The notes under the pieces are model-generated. The model did no database searches and was not told the origin of the DNA. It saw only the letters and a program-made list of their open reading frames with translations. The translations under genes were made by a program, and so were the position numbers. From Deminuibacter sp966424055 (GTDB lineage Bacteria; Bacteroidota; Bacteroidia; Chitinophagales; Chitinophagaceae), in the NCBI GenBank assembly GCA_966424055.1, contig CBJLMB010000025.1, positions 1 through 64,000 of the forward strand: a stretch of DNA of 64,000 nt, written 5' to 3'. Shown one piece after another: positions 51,787 through 61,034 of the stretch (its first letter is position 1; each line of letters starts with the position of its first letter).

Positions 51787-52037
51787 ATATATTATATTTA
51801 ATTATAATATATCTGTTCTTGTTTTTTATAAATTATTGCTTAATCCAGCCAGGAACAGTGATGTGAAAAATCACATGTAAATCGGTGTTTTTCCCATTGT
51901 TTAAGGCAGAACAATGTCTCATTTTTGTTCTGCTCTTATATAGTTGGTTGGTTTTTCAGCTACTATGTTAAGTTTTTTTCATTGGGGGTTATATGCTGAC
52001 ACAACTACGGTGGCTTTCTAGCCACCGTTATTATTTT
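51787..52037 (+). ncRNA. Hairpin-rich non-coding stretch, candidate small RNA
   Basis: After korB's own terminator, about 230 bases hold an AT palindrome (ATATATTATA and TATAATATAT, 51787-51812), a 6-bp stem with AAAA loop (51861-51876), a perfect 9-bp stem GCAGAACAA/TTGTTCTGC (51906-51933) and a clean terminator at 52007. There is no convincing reading frame. A plus-strand terminator this far past korB needs a transcript starting inside the gap, hence the small RNA idea. No known RNA family was recognised. Confidence 0.3.
52007..52037 (+). terminator. Rho-independent terminator in the korB-cupin gap
   Basis: ACGGTGGCT and AGCCACCGT form a 9-bp stem with loop TTCT, followed by TATTATTTTAT. 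It is oriented for plus-strand transcripts. Confidence 0.75.
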
Positions 52038-52093
52038 ATCGCTGAACGCGCAAAAAATACAGAAAGACAAGGCCCATCCCAGGCTGCCAACCG

Positions 52094-52981
52094 CTATCCC
52101 TCAGTGACCATCTCCCTGTCTGCCTGTTCAAATATTTTTCTTTGCTTCCATTCGTACCATTTTACGGGCATGGTTCTTTTAAGCAGGGTATCGATATTGC
52201 GCATGCCTACGAGGTTCCATACACCTTTCAGTTTACCGCTGACCGAGTTATTAAGGGCGCGGAGGCTCATGGCAAAACCGCTGTCAAGGTATTCCATGTG
52301 GTGCCAGTATCCGCCGGGCATAAATAGTGTATCGCCGTGTTCGAGGGTAACATCAAAACCACGGGCAAACTGTACCGCGGGAAACTTGGTAACATCCAGC
52401 TTACTTTTATCCTGGTCGTAATAATTGCTGAAATCGGCCAGGCTGAGCACTTCAAATGGTTTGCGGTATAGTTTATGTTGCTCTTTATAAGGGAACAGCA
52501 GTACCCGTTTGCGGCCGATAAACTGGGTATGTACAATATGGCTCAGGTCAATATCGAAATGCATATGGGTGATAGAGCCTTTGCCGCCAACAAACAGCAT
52601 GGGTACTCTTTTTACAAAACCCTTCATCAGGTGGTCGGGCCAGGTAAAATCCTGGGTGAGCTGTGGGGCATGATTAAAAATATTGAACAGAAAAATGCGC
52701 CAGGCAGCAGGTCCCTGGCTGATCATGTCAATGTATTCGCCAAAGCTGGTATAATCATCGGCTTTGTTAACAGGTGTATAAGCATCACTTTTTACATTGT
52801 TGTAAATACCAACCTGTTTATCGCCGGCGATCTGTTTAAAATACTCCCAGGTCCATTTGGTGTAGGCCGGCCATTGTTTGGAGAGGTTACGGATAACAAC
52901 GGGTATCTGGGGGTCGAAATATTTTCTTTTAAAATCCGCCGCACTAATGTCATCCACTATGTCCACCGAACGTAGTTGCAT
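52094..52981 (-). CDS. Cupin-like/JmjC 2-oxoglutarate oxygenase family protein
   Basis: 295-residue protein of the cupin_8/JmjC family. His141 and Asp143 (THMHFDID) plus His227 (MPGGYWHHM) form the 2-His-1-carboxylate iron site. Such enzymes hydroxylate proteins, peptides or RNA-linked residues using Fe(II) and 2-oxoglutarate; no target is known here. It lies alone between converging plus-strand genes. The start MQLRSVDIVDDISAADFKRK is typical of the family. Length is normal. Confidence 0.85.
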   Translation of the reverse strand: MQLRSVDIVDDISAADFKRKYFDPQIPVVIRNLSKQWPAYTKWTWEYFKQIAGDKQVGIYNNVKSDAYTPVNKADDYTSFGEYIDMISQGPAAWRIFLFNIFNHAPQLTQDFTWPDHLMKGFVKRVPMLFVGGKGSITHMHFDIDLSHIVHTQFIGRKRVLLFPYKEQHKLYRKPFEVLSLADFSNYYDQDKSKLDVTKFPAVQFARGFDVTLEHGDTLFMPGGYWHHMEYLDSGFAMSLRALNNSVSGKLKGVWNLVGMRNIDTLLKRTMPVKWYEWKQRKIFEQADREMVTEG

Positions 52982-53150
52982 GTTGGTAAGAGTTTACGCA
53001 AAATTAATATTTGTGAGCATCGGGCACTATAAATAATCTTTATGAGGCAATAGCCTTTTAACGAATCTTTTGAAAATTAAATTATTAGGAAAACAAAGAT
53101 GGCTAACGCCTGTTAATTTCTTTTATATAATCGGTAAAAACTTTTTCTCT

Positions 53151-53768
53151 ATGCTGTTGCATGTTCATCCGGTTGATCCACAGCCCCGGCAAATTAAAAC
53201 CATTGTAGAATGCCTGCTCGATGGGGGGGTGATCATTTATCCTACTGATACCATTTACGGCCTGGGCTGCGATATTTTTCAGCACAAAGCCGTGGAAAAA
53301 ATTTGCCGTATCAAGCAGATCGACCCACATAAAGCACAGCTCAGCTTTATCTGCTGCGACCTGAGCGACCTGAGTAAATACACCAAAAGCATTTCCACCC
53401 CGTTGTACCGCATGCTGAAAAGCCATCTCCCCGGACCCTACACATTTATATTACCGGCCAGCAAAGAAGTGCCGAAAATATTACAAAGCAAGAAGAACAC
53501 CATCGGTTTGCGCGTACCTGCCAATAAAATTGCCCATACCATTTTGCAGCAACTGAACCACCCGATCCTTTCTGCCTCATTACCGGGCAATATGGTGGAA
53601 GAATACACTGATCCGGAGCTGATGCATGAAAATTTCGGGCATATTGTAGACCTGGTGGTCGATGGCGGTATTGGTGGAATGATCCCTTCTACTATTGTGG
53701 ATTGTACACATGACACCTACGAACTGATCAGGATGGGGGCCGGTGTTTGGGAAGAAGAGGAAGTATAA
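53151..53768 (+). CDS. Sua5/YciO/YrdC-type L-threonylcarbamoyladenylate synthase family protein
   Basis: 205-residue protein. VIIYPTDTIYGLGCD and SKKNTIGLRVPANKIA carry the nucleotide and threonine binding residues of the YrdC fold; it lacks the C-terminal Sua5 domain, so it resembles YciO or short YrdC. YrdC makes the intermediate for t6A modification of tRNA; YciO's role is less certain. The ATG at 53151 fits family length; a longer frame from 53070 adds 27 residues with no support. It ends six bases before the convergent rnhB stop. Confidence 0.87.
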   Translation: MLLHVHPVDPQPRQIKTIVECLLDGGVIIYPTDTIYGLGCDIFQHKAVEKICRIKQIDPHKAQLSFICCDLSDLSKYTKSISTPLYRMLKSHLPGPYTFILPASKEVPKILQSKKNTIGLRVPANKIAHTILQQLNHPILSASLPGNMVEEYTDPELMHENFGHIVDLVVDGGIGGMIPSTIVDCTHDTYELIRMGAGVWEEEEV

Positions 53769-53774
53769 ACTGAT

Positions 53775-54395
53775 CTACAGTACCTCATCACAGTCTTCCA
53801 GCTGGTCTGCAGCCTGTGCAGGAAGGATAGCAAAACTTTTGCGGTGGTATTTGCAGAGGCCATGTTTTTCAATGGCCAGCCGGTGCTCAAGGGTGCCATA
53901 GCCTTTGTTCTGCTTCCAGTTATAATGGGGAAACTCCTCATGAAGGCCCTTCATATATGCATCGCGGTAGGTTTTGGCCAGTATGCTGGCCGCGGCAATG
54001 CTGGCATACAATTCGTCGCCCTTTATTATGCAGGTATGCATAATATGCGGGTATGCGGTAAACCGGTTGCCATCGATCAGCAGCAGTTCAGGAATAATGC
54101 GCAACTGTTCAATGGCCAGGTGCATGGCTTTGAAAGATGCTTTTAAAATATTGATCCGGTCAATTTCTTCTTCACTTACCATGGCCACCGCATAGCTGAG
54201 CGCCTGCGATTCGATCACAGGTCTGAGCTGGTTGCGCTGTTCTGCAGTGAGTTGCTTGCTGTCGTTTAGCAGGGGATGATGAAAATCTTTTGGCAAAATA
54301 ACGGCAGCGGCGAATACAGGGCCTGCATAACAGCCCCTGCCTGCTTCATCACAGCCGGCTTCTACCTGTTTTTTCTGGTAATACGCTTTAAGCAC
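53775..54395 (-). CDS. rnhB: Ribonuclease HII
   Basis: 206-residue RNase H2 that removes ribonucleotides from DNA and RNA-DNA hybrids. GCDEAGRGCYAGPVFAAAV carries the first catalytic Asp-Glu pair; other acidic residues are in LLIDGNRF and KTYRDAYM. I chose the GTG at 54395 (start V-L-K-A-Y-Y) because Bacteroidota RNase HII begins at this position; an ATG at 54509 would add 38 residues rich in Cys and Leu with no family match. It is divergent from ctaA. Confidence 0.92.
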   Translation of the reverse strand: MLKAYYQKKQVEAGCDEAGRGCYAGPVFAAAVILPKDFHHPLLNDSKQLTAEQRNQLRPVIESQALSYAVAMVSEEEIDRINILKASFKAMHLAIEQLRIIPELLLIDGNRFTAYPHIMHTCIIKGDELYASIAAASILAKTYRDAYMKGLHEEFPHYNWKQNKGYGTLEHRLAIEKHGLCKYHRKSFAILPAQAADQLEDCDEVL

Positions 54396-54563
54396 CCCGT
54401 AAAATTGCAGAATAGGAAGCAAACACCCAATAAATAATATGCACACCCGGTGTGCAGTTTGAAATGTATTCGTGTATACCCGGTTGCCCCGTAGTAAGCA
54501 TCGTTTCATTTGCCATATCCCGGTAAATTTTTTCCGGCTTCTGTTTCGCTATCAGCATAGCGC

Positions 54564-54571
54564 TACCTTTG
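54564..54571 (+). promoter_or_regulatory. ctaA -7 promoter element TACCTTTG
   Basis: Exact TAnnTTTG match, 18 bases before the ctaA ATG. A weak -33-like TTTC lies upstream. Confidence 0.45.
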
Positions 54572-54589
54572 CGATGCAAAATTCTGGTC

Positions 54590-55507
54590 ATGGCAGGTGA
54601 TGATAAAAGCTATTTGCGTTATACGCAGTTTGTACTGGTGTTTGTTTTTGTAGTGATACTGGCGGGCGGTATTGTGCGGATGACACAAAGCGGTATGGGC
54701 TGCCCCGACTGGCCGCATTGTTTTGGCCGGTGGATCCCTCCTGTTAATGCCAGCCAGCTGCCACCCGATTATGAGAAATACCTGAAAAAGCAGGATATTG
54801 ACCATACCTTCAACGCATTTCATACCTGGATAGAATACATTAACCGGCTGCTGGGTGCTTTACTGGGCCTTTGGCTGCTGATACATACTGTATGGAGCTT
54901 CAAAAAATTTTTCCGCACCCGGCCTTCTATTGCCTGGACCTCCTTCCTACTCCTGGTGATCGTAGGTATTGAAGCCTGGCTGGGCAAGCTGGTAGTAGAT
55001 GCCAACCTGGCCGTGGTAAAAGTAACTGCCCATATGCTGCTGGCACTGGTGATCGCTGCTATTGCCGTGGCCATTACCCAGAAGCTGCAGCAGAAACCCA
55101 AGGTGCTGGATAAAACACTGAAATGGCTTTCTATGCTTACCCTGTTGTGCCTGCTAGTGCAGATTGTACTGGGCACCGAAGTGAGGGAGCAGATCGATGA
55201 AGTGTCCCGTTCGCTCAATTACCTGCAGCGTGATCTTTGGCTGGGAAGACTGGATGTTTTTTTCACCATTCACAAAGCATTTGCCTGGGCTGCGGCGATC
55301 TGCTGCGTGGCATTGTTCTGGCGTACACTCAATCATTCAGCACTGCATAAGCTGGGTGCCTGGATACTGGGGCTGGTTGTAATCACCATGCTGCTGGGTT
55401 TAACCATGGCCTATTTTCATATTCCGGCGGCAGCACAGCCGGCACACCTGTTGTGTTCCAGCATCCTTTTTATACTGGTGTTCGCCTGCAGGTTGCGGCT
55501 GCGATAA
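54590..55507 (+). CDS. ctaA: Heme A synthase (COX15/CtaA)
   Basis: 305-residue membrane protein with about eight helices. It oxidises heme O to heme A for the cytochrome oxidase. Four heme-binding histidines are seen: AFHTWIEYINRLLG, VTAHMLLAL, TIHKAFAW and QPAHLLCS. GMGCPDWPHCFGRW, in the first periplasmic loop, carries the conserved cysteine pair. The ATG at 54590 was chosen; an upstream TTG is unlikely. It acts after CtaB, whose gene lies 44 kb away in the oxidase cluster, so heme A synthesis is split between two sites in this window. Confidence 0.93.
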   Translation: MAGDDKSYLRYTQFVLVFVFVVILAGGIVRMTQSGMGCPDWPHCFGRWIPPVNASQLPPDYEKYLKKQDIDHTFNAFHTWIEYINRLLGALLGLWLLIHTVWSFKKFFRTRPSIAWTSFLLLVIVGIEAWLGKLVVDANLAVVKVTAHMLLALVIAAIAVAITQKLQQKPKVLDKTLKWLSMLTLLCLLVQIVLGTEVREQIDEVSRSLNYLQRDLWLGRLDVFFTIHKAFAWAAAICCVALFWRTLNHSALHKLGAWILGLVVITMLLGLTMAYFHIPAAAQPAHLLCSSILFILVFACRLRLR

Positions 55508-55637
55508 AAAAGCGTTAAGCCCTGCATTGCTGAAGCTAACTGTGCTTTTTTGTATTAACTTTCCTTGTCAATTGATATTGGCGCCATTGCCCGGCATCAG
55601 CCAGGTTGTATTGCCGTACGTACTCCTGTTAAGAAAA

Positions 55638-55645
55638 TAGTTTTG
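55638..55645 (+). promoter_or_regulatory. -7 element TAGTTTTG before the DUF1003 gene
   Basis: Exact TAnnTTTG match, 70 bases before the ATG, with a TTG about 24 bases upstream, slightly beyond the usual spacing. Confidence 0.4.
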
Positions 55646-55715
55646 CAGGCCGGCTTATAACCTACCTGATCAATGCTGGCACTGGCAACACAAGTTCCAA
55701 GCGGATAATTCAGCT

Positions 55716-56423
55716 ATGCAAACATTTATCAGTGACATCTCTCACCAGTCTTTCCCCGTTAGCCAGAAGGTAACAGGCGGTGCCATCCGCCAGAGCATAC
55801 TGGATGAAATAAAAAAAGAGCATCCGGCATTCAGCCGCGAACATTGTATGGCCATATCTGAACTGAATACATACCGCAACAGGTATATACAGGAGCTGGT
55901 GTCTAAAGAACTGGGTACCCTTTCTGACCTGGAGAAGCAGGTGGTTATTGCGCTGCAGAATGATGAGATACTGAGCGATAAACTAAGCGATGAGCAGAAA
56001 GATAAGCTGACCATGGGCCAGCGTCTTGCCGATAAAGTAGCCGACTTTGGCGGTAGCTGGAAGTTCATTATTTTTTTTATGTTGTTCCTGGTGGCCTGGA
56101 TGCTGTTGAATGTAATTTATTTACAAAGCAAGGCCTTTGATCCCTATCCGTTTATTTTGCTGAACCTGATTCTGTCCTGCGTTGCCGCATTGCAGGCACC
56201 CGTGATCATGATGAGCCAGAACAGGCAGGAAGAAAAAGACCGGCAGCGGTCGAGGAATGATTACATGATTAACCTGAAATCGGAACTGGAAATACGGTTG
56301 CTTCACGATAAAATTGATCACCTGATCGTTAGCCAGCAGGAAAGACTGATGGAGATTCAACAGATACAGGTAGACATGATGAGTGATATTCTGCAACACC
56401 TGGAAAAGAAGCCCAGTCACTAA
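55716..56423 (+). CDS. DUF1003 family membrane protein
   Basis: 235-residue protein. A soluble N-terminal half (about 1-110) precedes two membrane helices (about 111-133 and 142-164) and a C-terminal coiled-coil segment (ELEIRLLHDKIDHLIVSQQE). The helix pair with the ILNLILSCVAALQAPVIMMSQNRQ-type stretch is the DUF1003 signature. The function of the family is unknown. The patatin gene follows 82 bases later in the same direction, so the two may be co-transcribed. Confidence 0.85.
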   Translation: MQTFISDISHQSFPVSQKVTGGAIRQSILDEIKKEHPAFSREHCMAISELNTYRNRYIQELVSKELGTLSDLEKQVVIALQNDEILSDKLSDEQKDKLTMGQRLADKVADFGGSWKFIIFFMLFLVAWMLLNVIYLQSKAFDPYPFILLNLILSCVAALQAPVIMMSQNRQEEKDRQRSRNDYMINLKSELEIRLLHDKIDHLIVSQQERLMEIQQIQVDMMSDILQHLEKKPSH

Positions 56424-56505
56424 ACCCGGTTGTGGTTATTGACTTAGTACAATAGCGACAGGCAGGCATTTGTTAAATAAAAACCACAGCTTAACAGGAA
56501 AGGAT

Positions 56506-58734
56506 ATGAAAAAATACCTGGTTGGTTTATACTACTCGTTGCCGGTACAATTGTTCCTGCTGCATTTTCGTCGCTACCAGGTATTCCTGATCTTTTGGTA
56601 TATCCTGTTTGCTACTATTGCGGGTAATTTTATGCAAGCCTATGGCGCTTATTCACTTTATCTTTCTCCTGAATACCTCGGCGAAGTAAGTCCGCTGAGC
56701 ACAGCTATCGTAGGGTTCTGTATAGGTATATTCATCATGAGCTGGAATATTACCACTTTCATCCTGCACAGCAAGCATATCCGTTTCCTGGCCACCACAG
56801 CGCAGCCATTTTTGAAATACTGTATCAACAATGCGATCATTCCACTGGTGTTCCTGTTGTTCTACTTTTTTGAAGCTGTTCAGTACGATAAATACCGGGA
56901 GCTGATGCAGCCCAGGGATATTTTCTTCCTGGTGGGTGGTTTTACAGGTGGTTTTGTTTTAGCGGTGCTGATTGCGTTTCTCTATTTTTTTGGTGCTGAT
57001 AAAACCATCTACCACCGTATGGCCACCATTATCACCACTGCGAATAAACATTATGCAGAAGCGTTAAAAGCCAACCCGCTTCCTTTGGATAAAAGAGAAA
57101 TACGGGTAGACTGGTTTTTGAGCGCCCAGCTGCGTTTACGCAAGCCCAGGGATGTAAGGCATTATTCCCCTGAGTTCCTGGATGCCATTTTTAAACGCCA
57201 TCATTTTGCCGCGGTGATCGCTATCCTCATCTCTTTTATTTTTTTAATAGCCATTGGTTTTTTCTCTGACAATAAAATTTTCCAGGTACCGGCAGCAGCC
57301 AGTATCACGGTGTTCTTTGCTATTTTGATTGCTGTTGCCGGGGCCTTTACCCTGTTCCTCCATTCATGGAGCATACCGGTGCTGCTCGTATTGTATGTAA
57401 TGGTTAACTGGATGTACCAGCACGATGTAATAGACCTGCGCAACAAAGCATATGGATTGAATTATTCAAAAAAAGTTGAACGCCCGGCATACAACAGGGA
57501 TAATATTATGCAAATGGCTTCAGCCGCGAATGAAGAGGCGGATAAAAAATGGTTTCTGCAGCGATTGAATAACTGGAAAGCCCGGCAGCACAGCGATAAA
57601 CCGGTGCTCTTTCTTTTAAATGTAAGCGGAGGTGGTACACGCAGTGCCACATTTACCATGAATGTGCTGCAGCGGCTGGATAGTATTACACAAGGCAAAC
57701 TGATGCCGCATACCTTCCTGATCACGGGAGCCTCGGGTGGCATGCTGGGTGCAGCTTATTTCAGGGAGCTTTACTGGGAAAAACACAAAGGCGTACCCAT
57801 ACGCCTGCAAGACAAGCAATATGCAGATGATATTTCAAAAGACCTGCTGAATCCCCTGTTTTCTTCTTTTATTTCAAGAGATATGCTGGGGCCGGCAAAA
57901 AAATTCAGGCTGGATCATTACAGTTATGTCAAAGACAGGGGCTATGCATTTGAACAGAAATTACTCGAAAACACACATGGACTGCTGGCCAAGCGTATAG
58001 GTGATTATACCCTTGCAGAAGACAGCGCGGTAATACCTACTCTTTTTTTGAACTCATCCATCAACCGCGACGGGCGTAAAATGCTGATCTCTTCCAGGCC
58101 GGTCCGTTTTCTGATGCGGCCTGTGGGTGCACCGGGTTATATCATTCCATCTTCTGACCCTGACCTGATCGATTTTAATTCAATGTTTGCAAAGCAGGAT
58201 GGTATGCGGTTGCGGTTTACATCTGCACTTCGCATGAATGCCAGCTTCCCTTATGTGCTGCCCAATGTATGGCTTCCCTCAGATCCTATCATCGATGTAA
58301 TGGATGCCGGCCTGCGTGATAATTTCGGGCAGGAAACATCCCTGCGCTTTATCAGTGTGTTCAAAGACTGGATCAGGGAAAATATCAGTCATGTAGTGCT
58401 GATACAAATACGCGACCGTGCACTGGGCGAATGGGAAAAACCTTTCGACAACAACAGCATACTTAGTTTTTTAACCAAGCCATTCCTGCTGCTGCAGAAT
58501 AACTGGTTTAAACTGCAGGATTACTACCAGAACGATCAGCTGGATTATATGTTCGATGCCATGGGGCCGCAGTTTTACCGGCTATGCTTCCAGTATGTTC
58601 CAGGCCAGAATGATGCTTATGCTTCTCTTAGTTTTCACCTGAACGCATTTGAGAAAAAAGGTATCGCAGCAGCACTCGACAATCCAACCAACCAGCGCTC
58701 GTTCCGCCAGCTGCTGAAATTGCTGGGAGATTAA
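56506..58734 (+). CDS. Multi-spanning membrane patatin-like phospholipase
   Basis: 742-residue protein. The N-terminal 330 residues hold about seven helices, followed by a patatin domain with the glycine-rich oxyanion loop VSGGGTRSATF, nucleophile Ser410 in TGASGGML and Asp600 in MDAGLRDNFG. Patatin-like acyl hydrolases cleave phospholipids or lysophospholipids; fusion to many transmembrane helices is less usual and suggests action on membrane lipids in place. The ATG at 56506 follows a good ribosome site (AGGAAAGG). It may share a transcript with the DUF1003 gene. Confidence 0.85.
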   Translation: MKKYLVGLYYSLPVQLFLLHFRRYQVFLIFWYILFATIAGNFMQAYGAYSLYLSPEYLGEVSPLSTAIVGFCIGIFIMSWNITTFILHSKHIRFLATTAQPFLKYCINNAIIPLVFLLFYFFEAVQYDKYRELMQPRDIFFLVGGFTGGFVLAVLIAFLYFFGADKTIYHRMATIITTANKHYAEALKANPLPLDKREIRVDWFLSAQLRLRKPRDVRHYSPEFLDAIFKRHHFAAVIAILISFIFLIAIGFFSDNKIFQVPAAASITVFFAILIAVAGAFTLFLHSWSIPVLLVLYVMVNWMYQHDVIDLRNKAYGLNYSKKVERPAYNRDNIMQMASAANEEADKKWFLQRLNNWKARQHSDKPVLFLLNVSGGGTRSATFTMNVLQRLDSITQGKLMPHTFLITGASGGMLGAAYFRELYWEKHKGVPIRLQDKQYADDISKDLLNPLFSSFISRDMLGPAKKFRLDHYSYVKDRGYAFEQKLLENTHGLLAKRIGDYTLAEDSAVIPTLFLNSSINRDGRKMLISSRPVRFLMRPVGAPGYIIPSSDPDLIDFNSMFAKQDGMRLRFTSALRMNASFPYVLPNVWLPSDPIIDVMDAGLRDNFGQETSLRFISVFKDWIRENISHVVLIQIRDRALGEWEKPFDNNSILSFLTKPFLLLQNNWFKLQDYYQNDQLDYMFDAMGPQFYRLCFQYVPGQNDAYASLSFHLNAFEKKGIAAALDNPTNQRSFRQLLKLLGD

Positions 58735-58962
58735 ATAACTCCCACTGCCGTTTACTGTAAACCACCGTTGAACCATTTTTACGCCGGTAATTGTACAGGT
58801 ATGCGTATACCGGTTACTTGTTTTTTCAGGCTTATATGTTTCACGGTGAAGCAGTTGTAGTTAGGACATCACAATTTCTTTACAATTCGGTTACAATCAG
58901 TTAATGGGCACATAATACCTGGGTAATATTCAGGATGGAATTTTGAAAAACCCACCTGAAAA

Positions 58963-59850
58963 ATGGAAAGAAGACCAGTTGATGTTGTTGTGATGAGTGA
59001 TTTGCACCTGGGTACCTACGGTTGTCATGCCAGAGAAATTGTCAACTACCTGAAGAGTATCCAACCCCAGATTCTTGTATTGAACGGCGATATTATCGAT
59101 GGCTGGCAATTCAGCAAGCGTTACTTCCCCGTACTGCACATGCAGGTAATTAAAGAGATCATGAGCCTGCTCAGCAAAGGCACCCGTGTTATTTATATTA
59201 CCGGCAACCATGATGAAATGCTGCGTCGTTACAGCGATATACAGATGGGTAATTTTCAACTGACCGATAAACTGGTAATGGAGATCAATGGTAAAATGAC
59301 CTGGATTTTCCATGGTGATGTATTTGATGCCACCACCAAAGGCAGTGCAAAACTATTGGCCAAGCTGGGCGGTCATGGATACGACCTGCTGATACTGATC
59401 AACAGCTTTATCAACTGGTGCCTCAAAATAATGGGCCGCGAAAAAATGAGCTTCAGCAAAAAAGTAAAGAACAGTGTTAAAAAAGCTGTGGCCTGGATCG
59501 CTGATTTTGAACAAACCGCTGCAGAGCTCGCTATACAGAAGAAATACGATTATGTGATCTGTGGGCATATTCATCAGCCACAGAAAAGAGTGGTTGAAAC
59601 CAAAGACGGAAGCGTGGTTTACCTGAACAGCGGCGACTGGATTGAAAACCTCACTTCGCTGGAATACAGCCAGCACGAATGGCGTATTTATCATTATGAT
59701 GAAAAAGACTTTAAAGCAGCCAGTGTAGTACCGATGGAAAAAAAGCTGCCCCGGCTGAATGTAGTAACAGATGAAGTGGCCATGTTTATCAATTCGCTGA
59801 TAATGCCCGGTGATAAAAACGGGGAAGCACTGAGCAAATACGGATCGTAA
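58963..59850 (+). CDS. Calcineurin-like metallophosphoesterase, UDP-2,3-diacylglucosamine diphosphatase-like
   Basis: 295-residue metallophosphoesterase. Metal-binding motifs are SDLHLG, LNGDIIDGW, TGNHDEML and CGHIHQP. The family contains LpxH (lipid A synthesis), but this protein is longer and has a C-terminal extension after the fold, so a related phosphohydrolase of lipid or sugar intermediates is possible. The glycosyltransferase gene starts 22 bases after its stop, so the two are an operon. No other lipid A gene is close. Confidence 0.85.
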   Translation: MERRPVDVVVMSDLHLGTYGCHAREIVNYLKSIQPQILVLNGDIIDGWQFSKRYFPVLHMQVIKEIMSLLSKGTRVIYITGNHDEMLRRYSDIQMGNFQLTDKLVMEINGKMTWIFHGDVFDATTKGSAKLLAKLGGHGYDLLILINSFINWCLKIMGREKMSFSKKVKNSVKKAVAWIADFEQTAAELAIQKKYDYVICGHIHQPQKRVVETKDGSVVYLNSGDWIENLTSLEYSQHEWRIYHYDEKDFKAASVVPMEKKLPRLNVVTDEVAMFINSLIMPGDKNGEALSKYGS

Positions 59851-59872
59851 CAGGCGGTTCAAACGAACGACA

Positions 59873-60928
59873 ATGAAAATTTTTTATGCCATACAAGCAA
59901 CAGGGAACGGTCATATTGCCCGCGCGGTGGAACTGTTGCCCTACCTGCAGCAATATGGAGAAGTATCTTTTTTCCTGAGTGGCAGCAACAGCAACTTACA
60001 ACCTGGCCTACCGGTTAAATACAGGAGTAAGGGGCTGAGCCTTTTTTACAGCAACAGCGGCGGACTAGACTACCGCAAAATGCTACGTGCATTTGAACCT
60101 TTGCGTGTTTGGAAAGAAGCCAGGCAATTACCGGTAGAGCAATACGATCTTGTGATCAACGATTTTGAAAGCATCACCGCACTTGCCTGCTGGCTGAAAA
60201 AAGTACCCAGTATTAATTTCGGTCACCAGGCCAGTTTTCATTCTCCTTTTACGCCAAGGCCTGCAAAGAGAGACCGTATCGGTGAACTGGTACTGCAACG
60301 CTATGCACCGGCCAATGCATATGCCGGTCTGCATTTTGAACAATACGATGAATTTATTTTTTCACCTATTATCAAGCAACAGGTATTACAGGCTAGTCCT
60401 GCAGACAAAGAACATATCACGGTATACCTGTCGCACTATGCAGATGAAGTGATCGCCGCCCAGCTGAAGCTGGTACCGGGTGTGCGGTTTGAAGTGTTCT
60501 CTAAAAAAGTGAAACAACCTGTTACCGATGGTAACATCACATTTATTCCTATTCACAACGAAGCGTTCAGCAATAGCATGATCAACAGCCGGGGCGTTAT
60601 TACTGGTGCCGGTTTTGAAACACCTGCAGAAGCGCTGTATCTTGGCAAGCGACTGCTGTGCCTGCCTATCAAGGGGCAGTACGAGCAAAGCTGCAATGCG
60701 GCAGCATTGGAAAAACTGGGTGTGTCCATCGCTGCTGCAGTAACCAGCAGGTTCCATCTTACGGTTCAGCAATGGCTGAATGCGCCTGCACCGGCTCCCC
60801 TGCAGTTGAAACATTCTGCTGCAGCCACCGTACGCCAGGTAGTGGAAATGGGGCGCGCCCTGTATGGCCGCAAGCATGGTTATATTACTCCTGTTTTACC
60901 GGAAAAAGAGGGGCTCGCTGTTATTTAA
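59873..60928 (+). CDS. Glycosyltransferase of the GT28/MurG-like (MJ1255) type
   Basis: 351-residue protein. It opens KIFYAIQATGNGHIARAVEL, the glycine-rich N-terminal loop of GT-B enzymes. The C-terminal half has GVITGAGFETPAEALYLGKRLL, the nucleotide-sugar binding loop of the MurG/GT28 clan. Acceptor and sugar are unknown. The upstream metallophosphoesterase gene (22 bases) suggests a shared lipid-linked sugar pathway. A long hairpin terminator follows. Confidence 0.82.
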   Translation: MKIFYAIQATGNGHIARAVELLPYLQQYGEVSFFLSGSNSNLQPGLPVKYRSKGLSLFYSNSGGLDYRKMLRAFEPLRVWKEARQLPVEQYDLVINDFESITALACWLKKVPSINFGHQASFHSPFTPRPAKRDRIGELVLQRYAPANAYAGLHFEQYDEFIFSPIIKQQVLQASPADKEHITVYLSHYADEVIAAQLKLVPGVRFEVFSKKVKQPVTDGNITFIPIHNEAFSNSMINSRGVITGAGFETPAEALYLGKRLLCLPIKGQYEQSCNAAALEKLGVSIAAAVTSRFHLTVQQWLNAPAPAPLQLKHSAAATVRQVVEMGRALYGRKHGYITPVLPEKEGLAVI

Positions 60929-60936
60929 TAACTGAA

Positions 60937-60983
60937 CGCCAGTAAATACAGTTGTCTCTTTTTCAGAACTGTATTTACTGGCG
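60937..60983. terminator. 17-bp perfect hairpin between convergent genes
   Basis: CGCCAGTAAATACAGTT at 60937-60953 is exactly complementary to 60967-60983 around a 13-base loop (GTCTCTTTTTCAG). It separates the glycosyltransferase gene from the convergent flavin reductase gene and is likely a bidirectional terminator, though only short T runs follow. Confidence 0.75.
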
Positions 60984-61034
60984 CTCAATGAACCATGCTG
61001 TTCTTCAGTTATCTGTGTTGCTCTGCCTGCACCT

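Noticed and set aside
54396..54509. ATG start for RNase HII 38 residues upstream
   Set aside because: The added residues do not look like the family N-terminus; the GTG at 54395 gives the usual start.
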